Origin: Paracoccus cavernae
Lineage (GTDB): Bacteria; Pseudomonadota; Alphaproteobacteria; Rhodobacterales; Rhodobacteraceae
Assembly (NCBI GenBank): GCA_030410095.1
Contig: JAUFRC010000001.1
Coordinates: 3,118,501 to 3,182,500 of the forward strand
Reading direction: 5' to 3'
DNA: 64,000 nt
Below, in pieces: positions 28,494-39,134 of this stretch (position 1 is its first letter; the number at the start of each line of letters is the position of its first letter). A program made the position numbers and the translations under genes. The notes below the pieces were generated by a model, which was not told where the DNA came from, searched no databases, and saw only the letters and a list, made by a program, of their open reading frames with translations.

Positions 28494-30105
28494 CTATTGC
28501 CCCGTTGTGGTCTGGGTGGTCAGCGGTGCGATCGTGCTGGCGGCCGTGGCCGCATCGAGCGCGGCGGGCGGCGTTGCCGGATCGCTCCGGCCCGGGCTGC
28601 GGCGCGGCGGCAGCGTCGGCGCCAAGGAGGGCACGGCCGCAGCCGGCGGGGTGGATGCCGCCGGACCGCTTTGCGGGGCATCGGGCAGGGTCGTGCTCGT
28701 GACCGGCGGGTTGGAGGTCACCGCCTGCGAGATCGCCTCGGAGAGCAGGTCGCTGCCGGAAACGGTGGGTGCGCCATCAGGAGGGGTGCCAGCGACAGGC
28801 GCGGTGCTTGTCGCAGGGCTTGCCGCCTGCTGGGCGGCAGGGGCGGTAACGGTTGCGGCGGGAAGCGTGGCCGCGGTCGGGGCGGTTGCCGCATTCGTGG
28901 CCGCGCCGGTGGCGGCCGTTGTCGTGGCGCCCGCGCCGGCAGCCGTGACGGTTTCGGCCGGCAGATAAGGCCGCGCGAGGGGGCGCTTGCCGGTGATGGT
29001 GGCGGCAACCGAGGTTGCGCCCGCAGCTCCTGCGGCACCCGAGGTCACATCGGCAATGCTGACCCCGGATCGAGGAATTCGACCACGGTGACGCGCGCCT
29101 TGACCATATGGGCCAGCTCGCGCGCATCCCAGTTGGTCAGACGCACGCAGCCATAGGATTGGTTGACGAAAAGCCGCGAGGGCGTTGCGGTGCCGTGAAT
29201 GCCGTAGGTCGGCTCGGACAGGTCGATCCAGACATCGCCCACCGGCCCGTTCGGTCCGGGCGGGACCAGCAGAACGCGGTCGTTGTCGCCCTGTTTGAAG
29301 TTCTTGGCGGGGTTGTAGGTGTAGGTCGGATTGAGCGCGACCGCATCGACGGTATGGGTTCCGTGCGGCGAAGGCGTCGTGGTCGAGCCGACGGTTGCGG
29401 GATAATCCGCGACCATATTGCCCTTGGCATCATAGGCCGCGACCCGCCGCGTCGCCTTGTCGACGATGATGCGCGTCACGGTCGCGCGATCGGCTTGGCC
29501 GGAACCGTCGCCTTGATGGTGGCGCCCGGCTCGAAGGTGATGCCGGGGTTCAGCTTCTGGAGGAATTTCTCGTCCATGTGGAAGCGCTCGGCCAGCTTTT
29601 CGAGAATGCTGGTATAGCCTTGCGAGGTCATCGCCGCCTTTTCGGCGTAATCGCTCGGGATCTTGTCGACCAGCCCATGCGCATCGTCTTCGGTGATGGT
29701 GTATTCCATCGTCAGGGGCTCTGCCGCGAAGGGCTGGAGAAGCTGCCACACGACGGGGCTCATGCGGCCGTTCATCGGCAGATTGGCACGGCGCTGGAAC
29801 GCGCGGATCGCGCTTTCGCTCATCCCGCCGCGCCAGCCGTCGACCACCCCCGGCGAAATGCCCGAACGATCGAGCAGGATCTGCACTTTGGCGGTCAGGG
29901 CCGATTGGCCGGCAGGCAGATCGCCGCTGGTGTAATCGGCAGCCTCGATATCGGCGGCAGAGAATTTGCGGGCGTTGTTTTCCGGCGCGGTTGCACTTTG
30001 TGCAAGAGCGGGAAGGGGCGCGAATGCGGCCTGGGTAACAAACAGGAAAGTCCCGGCCAACATGAGGCTTGCGAGACGACGGGTTTGTGGAAGCAGGCGG
30101 GACAT
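28494..30105 (-). CDS. L,D-transpeptidase with peptidoglycan-binding domain and long Ala/Pro/Thr tail (frameshifted)
   Basis: After a signal peptide (MSRLLPQTRRLASLMLAGTF) comes a peptidoglycan-binding helix bundle (SESAIRAFQRRANLPMNGR), a LysM-like segment (FLQKLNPGITFEPG) and a YkuD domain with IHGTATPSRLF and the catalytic SYGCVRLTNWDA (Cys, Arg). Such enzymes form 3-3 cross-links or attach proteins to the wall. Bases are lost near 29490 (a G) and 29065 (GGGG for GGGGG). The second repair shows that the protein continues about 185 residues into a low-complexity Ala/Pro/Thr tail, ending just before the extensin-like gene. Confidence 0.82.
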
Positions 30106-30183
30106 GCGGGCTCCGGGCAGGTGCGGGAAGGATAAGATCACAAAGGGACCCTGATCACATGAACGCTCTGCACGGGTGTTGCA

Positions 30184-30220
30184 AGCGCTCCCGAATCAAG
30201 TTGCCTTGATAGGGGGCGCT
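30184..30220. terminator. Hairpin after the GntR gene
   Basis: AGCGC-CCC-ATCAAG pairs with CTTGAT-GGG-GCGCT around a GCAA loop, with two single-base mismatches. It lies just past the GntR stop on the minus strand. No T run follows, so termination is probable but not certain. Confidence 0.5.
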
Positions 30221-30234
30221 GCATGGCGAATTGC

Positions 30235-31008
30235 TCAGAAAAGGGCGCTGAGCGAGTGGCCTTCGGGGAAATACTGGCGCGACACCGAAACGGCGGCCGC
30301 ATCAGCCCAGGTCGTGCGCTCGATCACCAGAACGGGTGCTCCGCGCTGGATGCTCAATGCATTGCCGACGAATTCCGACTTCACCGAAGTGGCCGAAACC
30401 GCGAGGTTGCCGTGGTTGAGCGCGACATTCTCGATCAGCCACTCATAGGCCGAGGCGGAGGTGAGGTCGGCACCGTCGATGGCCGGAACGGCCTCGAGAT
30501 TGACCCAGAGTTCCTCGCCGCAATAGGGGCTGTCGTCGGCCGAGAATTCGGCGCGGACTTCAAGGACTTCCTGACCCGGCTTCAGCATCAGAAGCTGGGC
30601 GACATCGGCCGGCGGCACGATGCGGTTGACCGAAATCAGGTGGTAGCCATAGGCCGCGCCCTTGCTTTCTATTTCGCCGCGCAGGACGTTTTTCGGCAAG
30701 GTCGAGCTTTGCGGCGGGTGTTTGGCGATTCGGGTGCCGACTTTGCGGCGGCGCTCGAGAAGGCCGCTTGCGGCCAAAGAGGTCAGGGCGCGGTTGACGG
30801 TCGCACGGGCGCAGCCGAATTCGACTGCAAGCTCGCTTTCGGTCGGGATCAGTTGCCCCGGGCGCCAGTAACCGTTACGGATACGCGTCAGCACCTCGGA
30901 CTGAACCGCCTGCCACGTCATCATGCGTTGCGGACTACGCACGGGATCTCCTGTCGTCAGTGCTTGCCCGACTTGTTTCGGGAGTGTGGAAAAAGCGTTC
31001 ATTGTCAT
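30235..31008 (-). CDS. GntR/HutC-family transcriptional regulator
   Basis: The N-terminal winged helix reads YWRPGQLIPTESELAVEFGC then ARATVNRALTSLAASGLLER; the rest is a UTRA effector domain (LKPGQEVLEVRAEFSADDSP, PVLVIERTTW, FPEGHSLSALF). HutC-type members usually repress and are released by a pathway metabolite. The 257-residue frame is intact; the first ATGs at 31008/31002 are used, but internal MMTWQAVQ is a possible start. It is divergent from the MFS transporter and ureidoglycolate lyase genes, so control of these by a purine/ureide metabolite is a reasonable inference. Confidence 0.85.
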   Translation of the reverse strand: MTMNAFSTLPKQVGQALTTGDPVRSPQRMMTWQAVQSEVLTRIRNGYWRPGQLIPTESELAVEFGCARATVNRALTSLAASGLLERRRKVGTRIAKHPPQSSTLPKNVLRGEIESKGAAYGYHLISVNRIVPPADVAQLLMLKPGQEVLEVRAEFSADDSPYCGEELWVNLEAVPAIDGADLTSASAYEWLIENVALNHGNLAVSATSVKSEFVGNALSIQRGAPVLVIERTTWADAAAVSVSRQYFPEGHSLSALF

Positions 31009-31050
31009 CTCAGGGTTGTAAGTATTTTCTCATTATTCACCCATAACGGT

Positions 31051-31070
31051 AACATGTACAAGGATATGTT
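31051..31070. promoter_or_regulatory. Candidate operator in the GntR/MFS divergent region
   Basis: AACAT and ATGTT form an inverted repeat with a 10-base spacer that itself contains TGTACA. It lies 43 bases before the GntR start and about 150 before the MFS start, in an AT-rich stretch. It fits the size of a GntR dimer site but is not matched to a known consensus. Confidence 0.4.
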
Positions 31071-31217
31071 GTGCTAATCGGACAAGTTAAGGAATTTTTT
31101 ATCGCTTCGTGATGAACTTTTCGGACTTCCGCGCATTGACTTCCTCTTTCTGCGGCACAATGCCTCACCCTAGTGTTCCGGATCTCACGGAAAATCCATT
31201 ACTCGGGAGGGGAGCAG

Positions 31218-32408
31218 ATGTCGGATGCGACAATGTCCCGCGGCTCAGCACAGGTGGGCACAGCTTGGGCAGTTCTGATTGCAATCAGTGCCTGCCATAT
31301 GATCAACGACGTGATGCAATCCATGCTGTCGGCGATCTATCCGCTATTGCAAGAAGAATTTACCCTCAGCTACGGCCAGATCGGCCTGATGACCTTCGCG
31401 TTTCAGGTAACTGCATCTCTTTTGCAGCCGGTCGTGGGGATCGTCACCGACAAGCATCCGATGCCGCGTTCGCTGTCTTTCGGCATGGGCTCGACCGTGG
31501 TCGGCGTGCTGCTGTTGGCGCTGGCGCATAACTATTCGCTTCTTCTGGTCGGCGCGATGCTGATCGGCGTCGGCTCGTCGATTTTCCACCCCGAGAGCTC
31601 GCGCGTGGCGCGGATCGCGTCGGGCGGCAAATTCGGAACGGCGCAATCCCTCTTCCAGCTTGGCGGCAATTTCGGCCAGGCGCTCGGGCCTTTGCTCGCC
31701 GCCTTCATCGTGGTCCCGCTCGGCCGGCCCTCGATCGCGATCTTCTCGGCCTTTGCCATGGCCGGTTCGGCGATCTTGTGGCGCATCGGCACCTGGGCCG
31801 AGGGCAAGCGCAAGGCAAGCCCTGCGCGCCAAGCGGTCGCAAGCCGCCTGCCGCGCGAAAAGATCGTCGTGGCGATCGTGGTGCTGGCGCTGCTGACCTT
31901 CACCAAGAACATCTACACCGCCAGCCTCTCGAGCTATTACACCTTCTTCCTGATGGAAAAATTCGGGATCGAGACCCAGTCGGCGCAGGTCATGCTGTTC
32001 CTCTTTCTCGCCGGCATGGCTGCGGGCGTGATGCTGGGCGGGATCGTCGGCGACCGCGTCGGGCCGCTCAAGGTCATCTGGTTCTCGATTCTGGGCGTGC
32101 TGCCCTTCACCCTCGCCTTGCCCCATGTCGGGCTGGAGATGACCGGCGTGCTCAGCGTCATCATCGGCCTGATCCTTGCTTCGGCCTTTCCGGCCATCGT
32201 CGTCTTCGCGCAGGAACTGGTGCCGGGGCGGACGGGTATGATCGCGGGGATCTTCTTCGGCTTTGCCTTCGGCATGGGCGGGATTGCAGCCGCCGTGCTG
32301 GGTTGGGTCGCCGACCAGAAGGGGATCGAATTCGTCTATTGGGTCTGCTCTTTCCTGCCGCTGATGGGGCTGCTGACGATTTTCCTTCCCCGTATGCATC
32401 GGGTATAG
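31218..32408 (+). CDS. MFS transporter, Fsr (fosmidomycin resistance)-like
   Basis: A 396-residue inner-membrane protein with about 12 membrane helices. The motif GVGSSIFHPESSRVAR is diagnostic of the Fsr branch, and MINDVMQSMLSAIYPLL is its typical first helix. Fsr members are drug/metabolite efflux proteins, but in catabolic clusters relatives may carry other small acids. The ATG at 31218 is preceded by GGGAGGGGAG. It is followed 56 bases later by the ureidoglycolate lyase gene and divergent from GntR, suggesting ureide or allantoate-related transport. The reading frame is intact. Confidence 0.87.
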   Translation: MSDATMSRGSAQVGTAWAVLIAISACHMINDVMQSMLSAIYPLLQEEFTLSYGQIGLMTFAFQVTASLLQPVVGIVTDKHPMPRSLSFGMGSTVVGVLLLALAHNYSLLLVGAMLIGVGSSIFHPESSRVARIASGGKFGTAQSLFQLGGNFGQALGPLLAAFIVVPLGRPSIAIFSAFAMAGSAILWRIGTWAEGKRKASPARQAVASRLPREKIVVAIVVLALLTFTKNIYTASLSSYYTFFLMEKFGIETQSAQVMLFLFLAGMAAGVMLGGIVGDRVGPLKVIWFSILGVLPFTLALPHVGLEMTGVLSVIIGLILASAFPAIVVFAQELVPGRTGMIAGIFFGFAFGMGGIAAAVLGWVADQKGIEFVYWVCSFLPLMGLLTIFLPRMHRV

Positions 32409-32463
32409 GCTCCGCTAGAGTTGGGCGGCCATTTTGCCGCCCGACTGTCTGGAGGAGACCGAC

Positions 32464-32946
32464 ATGACTGACGCAATCCGCGCTGTTGCCCTTACAGCCG
32501 AAGCCTTTGCCCCTTTCGGCGATGTTCTTTCGGCGCGCGAAGTCCCCACCAAGATGATCAACGCCGGTCGCTGCGAGCGTCACAATGCCCTTGCGACCGT
32601 CGAGCGCAACGGCGGCGAGGCGATCATCTCGATTTTCCGCTCCGAGCCGATCAGCTTCCCCTATGACTGCACCCTGCTCGAGCGTCACCCGCTTGGCTCG
32701 CAAGCCTTTTTCCCGATCACCGACGGCGAGTGGCTGTCGGTCGTGGCCCCCGACGAGGGCGGCAAGCCCGGCGCGCCGATCGCCTTCATCGTGCCGGCCG
32801 GAACGGGCGTGAACCTGCATGCCGGCGTTTGGCACGGCGTGCTGACCCCGATCGACAATGCGGCCGATTTTCTGGTCGTCGATCGCGAGGGCGAGGGCGT
32901 GAACCTCGAGGAAGTCACCATTGCAGCCGTGACGATCACCCGATGA
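32464..32946 (+). CDS. allA: Ureidoglycolate lyase
   Basis: AllA cleaves ureidoglycolate to glyoxylate and urea, the last step of allantoin/purine breakdown. This intact 160-residue cupin-fold protein has FAPFGDVLSA at the start, ISIFRSEP, ERHPLGSQAFFP and NLHAGVWHGVLTPI (metal/active-site His). The ATG at 32464 has the ribosome site CTGGAGGAG. Other ureide genes are absent, so the pathway must continue elsewhere. The stop overlaps the rnhB start (ATGA), an unusual but probably accidental coupling. Confidence 0.9.
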   Translation: MTDAIRAVALTAEAFAPFGDVLSAREVPTKMINAGRCERHNALATVERNGGEAIISIFRSEPISFPYDCTLLERHPLGSQAFFPITDGEWLSVVAPDEGGKPGAPIAFIVPAGTGVNLHAGVWHGVLTPIDNAADFLVVDREGEGVNLEEVTIAAVTITR

Positions 32947-33572
32947 GCCAGCCGGACCTGCATTTCGAGGAAGAGGCCGCAGCACGGGGCGCCCGCGTGA
33001 TCGTGGGCGTCGACGAGGTCGGGCGCGGGCCTTTGGCCGGTCCTGTGACGGCGGCCGCGGTGATTCTCTGCGACGATCCTCCGGCAGGTCTGAACGATTC
33101 CAAGAAGCTCTCCGCCAAGCGCCGCGATGCCTTGGCGGAAGAGATCATGGCGCGTTGCGATTGGGCCTATTCCCATGTCTGGATCGAGGAAATCGACGCG
33201 CTCAATATCTATCACGCCTCGCATCTCGCCATGTGCCGCGCGGTCGAGGCTTTGCCGCGCCGTCCCGATTTCGCCCTGATCGACGGCAATGTCGTTCCGC
33301 GTGATCTCGCGATTCCCGCGCAGGCGATCATCAAGGGCGATGCGCTGTCGATGTCGATTGCCGCAGCGTCGATTGTGGCCAAAGTGCTGCGCGACAGGCT
33401 CATGGTGGATTTGGCGCAACAGCATCCGGGATATGGCTGGGAAAGAAACGCCGGATATCCGACTAAGTCCCATTTGCAGGCGCTGCTAGATTTGGGCGTG
33501 ACCCCATATCATAGGCGTAGCTTCGCACCCGTCCACAACATCTTGTGTAAACCCTCAAACCCAACCGTTTGA
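32943..33572 (+). CDS. rnhB: Ribonuclease HII
   Basis: RNase HII removes misincorporated ribonucleotides and RNA in RNA/DNA hybrids. The catalytic motif VGVDEVGRGPLAGPV (Asp, Glu) is near residue 25, followed by LNDSKKLSAKRR, DGN and the C-terminal YPTKSHLQAL. The length of 209 residues is normal and the frame intact. The start is the ATG within the allA stop. rnhB upstream of ccrM is a conserved arrangement in Rhodobacterales and other alphaproteobacteria. Confidence 0.93.
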   Translation: MSQPDLHFEEEAAARGARVIVGVDEVGRGPLAGPVTAAAVILCDDPPAGLNDSKKLSAKRRDALAEEIMARCDWAYSHVWIEEIDALNIYHASHLAMCRAVEALPRRPDFALIDGNVVPRDLAIPAQAIIKGDALSMSIAAASIVAKVLRDRLMVDLAQQHPGYGWERNAGYPTKSHLQALLDLGVTPYHRRSFAPVHNILCKPSNPTV

Positions 33573-33593
33573 TTTAAAATAGAATTTGACGCC

Positions 33594-34807
<1,214 letters not shown>

Positions 34808-34991
34808 CACCCGTTTCGCCACGCCCCCATGACGCCGCGAGTTCCGCGCGGTGGGGGCGACCTTGCCCCGTTCGCGCGGTCGATCCGTCGCGGCGGGGCC
34901 TTTGATCGCATTTTACGCAATATGCCCGCTCTGCCGCGATTTTCGGGGGGCGGATTTGCGAAATCTTCAGCTCTCTGTGGAAAAAGGGGGC

Positions 34992-36039
34992 ATGGTTCAT
35001 CCTTATTCGGAACTTCCCCTCAGGCTTTCTGGCGCAGCGGCGTCGCGAAAAGCAATCCTGCGCGGATCACTGCGGTCTTCGAGCCGAAGTTTTCCGTGGG
35101 TATGGATGATGCCATCGCGACGGCAGGCAGCTGCTTTGCCCAATATATCGGGCGCAGGCTGCGGCGGGCGGGGCTGAATGTGCTGGATGCCGAACCCGCC
35201 CCGCGGGCCGCCGCCGAAGCTGTCGCGCGCGACTTCGGTTACGGCATTTATTCGGCGCGATACGGCAATATCTATTCCGCGCGCCATTTCGTGCAGCTTC
35301 TGCGCGATGCTTTGACGGATTTCGTCGATCCCGCCTATGTCTGGGACCGTCACGGCCGCTATTTCGACGCTTTGCGTCCCGTGATCGAGCCGGATGGTTT
35401 CGTTTCGGTCGATGAAGCTCTGGCGATGCGGCGGATCCATCTGGCGGCGGTGCGCAGCGTCTTTACCCGTGCGACTTGTGTCTTTTTTACCTTGGGGCTG
35501 ACCGAATGCTGGGTGGAGCGGCGCACGGGCAGGGTCTTTCCGACCTGCCCCGGCGTGGTGGCCGGCCATTTCGATCCGGCGCTCTACGAATTTGTTTCGC
35601 TCGGTCACGACGACGTTCTGGCGGATCTGGCCGAGCTGCGCGACACCCTCAAAGCCCTTCATCCCGCGGGCAGGCTGATCCTGTCGGTCTCGCCGGTGCC
35701 TCTGACCGCAACGGTGTCGGGCCAGCATGTTCTGGTCGCGACCAACCAGTCCAAGGCGGTTCTACGCGTCGCTGCCGGTGCTTTTGCGGCCGGCCATGCC
35801 GATGTCGACTATTTCCCCAGCTATGAAATCGTCAACAATCCCGCCGCTATGGGCAGTTTTTTCGCCCCAATCTGCGTGATGTCTCTGACCGCGGGGTGGA
35901 TTCGGTCATGGCGGCTTTCTTTGCGGCGCAGGGGCTGCGTGATCCGGACGGCGCGCCGGCGCCGTGGCTGGGCGGCGAAGAGATCGACGGCGATCCGCCC
36001 GATTGCGAGGAAATCCTCAAAGAGGCTTTCGCGCGATGA
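34992..36039 (+). CDS. GSCFA-family protein (frameshifted)
   Basis: The N terminus carries the family-naming motif in ATAGSCFAQYIGRRLR, and TLGLTECWVERRTGRVFPT and LSVSPVPLTAT are further conserved blocks of this SGNH-hydrolase-like family, whose function is not established. The start ATG at 34992 follows AAAAAGGGGGC. One C is lost near 35020 (ELPPQAFWRSGVAKS) and one near 35862 (SFFAPNLRDVSDRGVD); with both, the protein has about 349 residues and ends at the TGA overlapping the next gene. There is no signal peptide. The downstream SGNH-like gene is probably its partner. Confidence 0.82.
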
Positions 36040-36821
36040 GTTTCGGGCGGGTGCTTCTGATCGGGAACTCCCATCTCGCCGCGCCGCGCAATGCCCTGCG
36101 CGACTGGCCGGAGCGTTGGCCCGATTTCCGCCCCGATATATTCGGCCTGCCCGGACGCGGCATAGGCGAGCTCGAGCTTCGCGACGGCGTGCTCCTGTCC
36201 GATGATCCCGAAATCCGGCGCCAGATCAATTTCTACAACGAGGTGCCCGCGCTCGCGGTGACGGGTTATGACGCTTTCGTTGTGGTCGGCGGGTCCAGCT
36301 TTGCACAGCTCTGCTCGGTCCAGACCAGCCACCGCAGCCTCGGCTTTCCCTCTGTCGCGGCAGGTATCCCCTGCGAGCTGTGCTCGGAGGGGTTCATGGA
36401 TGCGATGGTGCGCCGCCGCATTCTGGCCTCGACCGCGATGCGGCTGATCCGGCGGCTGGCGCGGCTCGGGATCGCGCCGATCCTGTTTCTGCCCGCGCCT
36501 TTGCCCTCGGTCGAGTGTCGCGACGATCCGCAGCAGGAACAGGCGTTGCTCCAGCTTTTCCGGCGGGGCGACGGGGCGAGCTTTCACCAGCGCTATCTTC
36601 ATCATCTGCACGAACTGATGTCCGATCTGGCGGTGGTGATCGAGCAGCCGCCCGATACGATGGTCCACGAGGTTTTTACCCGAAGCGAATGGATGCGCGG
36701 CTCGCTGCGGCTCAACAGCCGTCAGGATGTCCAGCACGGACGGGCCGAATATTCCCACGGCAACACCCGCTTCGGCGCGCGCCGGATCGACCAGATACTC
36801 GCGGGATTGCAGGCCCTATAG
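36036..36821 (+). CDS. SGNH-hydrolase-like protein of unknown function
   Basis: The 261-residue intact protein begins GRVLLIGNSHLAAPRNAL, a variant of the block I serine motif (GNSH in place of GDS). A C-terminal HGNTRFGARRI segment could supply the block V region, but a clear DxxH pair is not obvious. Start and stop of the preceding GSCFA gene overlap (ATGA), so they are coupled and probably act together, perhaps on an acylated or glycosylated substrate. Its stop overlaps that of the convergent alkB by six bases. Confidence 0.72.
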   Translation: MSFGRVLLIGNSHLAAPRNALRDWPERWPDFRPDIFGLPGRGIGELELRDGVLLSDDPEIRRQINFYNEVPALAVTGYDAFVVVGGSSFAQLCSVQTSHRSLGFPSVAAGIPCELCSEGFMDAMVRRRILASTAMRLIRRLARLGIAPILFLPAPLPSVECRDDPQQEQALLQLFRRGDGASFHQRYLHHLHELMSDLAVVIEQPPDTMVHEVFTRSEWMRGSLRLNSRQDVQHGRAEYSHGNTRFGARRIDQILAGLQAL

Positions 36822-37970
36822 CGCGCCGCGCGGCATCGGGGTTTCGGCGCAGCTATAGGGCCCCCAATCGTCGATCTCGGGGTAGAACTGACGCCGCCAG
36901 GCGCGGACGCGCGGGTTCATCCGCCTGCGCCAAAGCGGCGGGATCATGGCGATGAAGGTCATGCCGGGATAGCCGAAGGGCAGTTGCGGGGCCTCGTCCG
37001 CACCATAGGTCTGCAGCAGCGGAAAGCGGCGGTCGGGTTTGTAATGGTGGTCCGAATGGCGCTGGAGGTTGATCAGCAGCCAGTTCGAGGCCTTGTGCGC
37101 GGCATTCCACGAATGGCGCGGCAGGACATGTTCGTAGCGGCCTTCCCCCAGATGTTTGCGCGTCAGCCCGTAATGCTCGACGTAATTCGTCAGCTCCAGC
37201 TGCCAGATCGCGACGAAAGCCTGCCAGAGAAATAGGAAAAGCCCTTGCCAGCCGCCAAGGGCCAACGCGAGGGCAAGCATCCCCAGTTGCAGCGCGCCAT
37301 AGCGCCAGAACGGGTTGCGCAGGTCCCAGACGCGGTTGCCGCGCCGCGCCAGCCGTTTGGCCTCGACCTGCCAGGCGCTGGCCGGACAATCGCGCAGAAC
37401 CCGCAGGAAATAGCGGAAGAACCCCTCGTTATAGCGGGCGGAAACCGCATCGCGCGGGGTGGCGACCCATGAGTGATGGACCAGAAGATGCTCGGTGCGG
37501 AAATGCGAATAGAGCGTCGAGGCGAGCAGCAGATCGCCCAGCCAGCGCTCGAGATTGTTGCGCTGGTGCAAGAGCTCGTGGGCATAGACCATGCCGATCG
37601 TGCCCGAAGCCACGCCGATCCCGAAGAAAATCCCGAGCTTTTCCAGCCCGCCCAGATGGGGCGCGCGGGTGACGTAAAGGATCGCTCCGAAAATCAGCGC
37701 GGCCTGAAGCGGGAACCAGACCAGCGTGATCGCGCGGTACCAGTAAAGCTGCGCTTCGGGCGTCTGGGGATCGGGGTTTTCCTCGTTCCGGCCGAGTATC
37801 AGGTCCATGAACGTCACGAGATACCACGCATAGGCCGGCAGGCAGAGAAACCACCAGCCGCCGCGCGCCGCCGCCAGCACGACCAAAGGCACCATCCCGA
37901 GCGAGAGCCAGAAGGGCAAAGCGTCGATCAGGCGGTGGCGGAAACCGGCGGGGCGGGGCGGCATGCTCAT
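36816..37970 (-). CDS. alkB: Alkane 1-monooxygenase (AlkB-type)
   Basis: A membrane-bound non-heme diiron hydroxylase for terminal oxidation of alkanes or fatty acyl chains. The eight-histidine set is complete: HELLHQ, HLLVHHS and LQRHSDHH, plus NYVEHYGL. About six hydrophobic segments precede and separate these motifs. The 384-residue frame is intact; the ATG at 37970 is used, with another two codons later. No rubredoxin gene, the usual electron donor, is adjacent. It follows mutY by five bases, which looks like a chance operon. Confidence 0.9.
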   Translation of the reverse strand: MSMPPRPAGFRHRLIDALPFWLSLGMVPLVVLAAARGGWWFLCLPAYAWYLVTFMDLILGRNEENPDPQTPEAQLYWYRAITLVWFPLQAALIFGAILYVTRAPHLGGLEKLGIFFGIGVASGTIGMVYAHELLHQRNNLERWLGDLLLASTLYSHFRTEHLLVHHSWVATPRDAVSARYNEGFFRYFLRVLRDCPASAWQVEAKRLARRGNRVWDLRNPFWRYGALQLGMLALALALGGWQGLFLFLWQAFVAIWQLELTNYVEHYGLTRKHLGEGRYEHVLPRHSWNAAHKASNWLLINLQRHSDHHYKPDRRFPLLQTYGADEAPQLPFGYPGMTFIAMIPPLWRRRMNPRVRAWRRQFYPEIDDWGPYSCAETPMPRGAL

Positions 37971-37975
37971 CGGGT

Positions 37976-39029
37976 CTATCCCTGCTTTTTGGTGCGGGCC
38001 CGGCTTGCCGTGACTGGCGGGGCGGATGGGTCTTTCGGGGCGGCGATGTCCCAGACCTTGCGCATCAGGCCGGGCAGGGCTTTGGGATCGAATTCGTCCA
38101 AAGCCACAAGATTGCCGCGATCGGGTTTTTGCGCAAGCGGCGCGGTGGCCACCACCAGATCCAGCGTGAAATGGGTAAAAACATGGCGCACGGTCCCGAT
38201 CTCGCGCCAGGGCGCGTCGGCGGGCGGTGCCAGATCGGAGCCGTCCCAGCCGCTCGAGGGGAAGGCCAGCGTGCCGCCCAGCAGGCCCTTTTCGGCGCGC
38301 CGCTCGAGCAGGACGCCGGCATTGCTGAAGCCGACCCAAGCGATGCCCTGCCGCATGGGTTTGGGCTTTTCGGCTCTTTGCGGGGCAGCTCCGCCGCAAT
38401 TCCGCGCTTTTGCGCCGCGCATTCGCCGATCAGCGGGCAGATCGCGCAGGCGGGGTTGCGCGGCGTGCAGATCGTCGCCCCGAGATCCATCATTGCCTGT
38501 GCGAAATCGCCCGGACGTTCGGTCGGGGTCAGCCGGTCCGCCAGCTCGCGCAGCAGCGGTTTGGCGCGCGGAATCGGGGTTTCGACCGCGAAGAGCCGCG
38601 AGACCACGCGCTCGACATTGCCGTCGACCACGGTTTCGCAGCGGTCGAAGGCGATCGCGGCAATCGCGGCCGATGTATAGGCGCCGATGCCGGGCAGCGC
38701 CTCGAGCCCCTCGCGCGTGTCGGGAAACGCGCCGCGTTCGGCAACCGCGCGGGCGCAGGCCACCAGATTGCGGGCACGCGCGTAATAGCCGAGGCCCGCC
38801 CATTCCGCCATGACCGCCTCGTCGGGTGCGGCGGCCAGATCCTCGACACTGGGCCAAAGACTGGTGAAGCGCTCGAAATAGGATTTCACCGCCGCAACAG
38901 TGGTTTGTTGCAGCATGACTTCGGACAGCCAGACGCGATAGGGGTCGCCGGTCCCCCTTTCGGCGGTACTCGCCAAGGGAGAACGCGCGCATGGCGGTCG
39001 TACCAATCAAGAAGAAGCGGGGCGATCAC
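37976..39029 (-). CDS. mutY: A/G-specific adenine glycosylase (two frameshifts)
   Basis: MutY removes adenine opposite 8-oxoguanine. Seen are WLSEVMLQQTTVAAV, the HhH/active region LPGIGAYTSAAIAAIAFD with the catalytic Asp in VVDGNVERV, and the iron-sulfur cysteines in CTPRNPACAICPLIGEC. The C-terminal NUDIX-like domain (FSNAGVLLERRAEKGLLGG) recognises 8-oxoG. A G is lost near 38960, so the N terminus really reads LLLDWYDRHARVLPWRVPPK, starting at GTG 39029; another base is lost near 38375. Repaired length is about 350 residues. It is divergent from dciA. Confidence 0.88.
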
Positions 39030-39134
39030 TGTTCTTTCACGCAATTTTCAGACTCTGGTATCTGGCATCCCGAAGCGGTCCGGTCCAGACTGCATTGGAT
39101 TTTAATGGTGCGACGGGACAAGGTGCCGCGAGCT

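Noticed and set aside
31344..32399. A 351-codon minus-strand frame opposite the MFS transporter
   Set aside because: The plus strand gives a full 12-helix Fsr-like protein with a good ribosome site; the antisense product is His/Arg/Asp-rich and unrecognisable.
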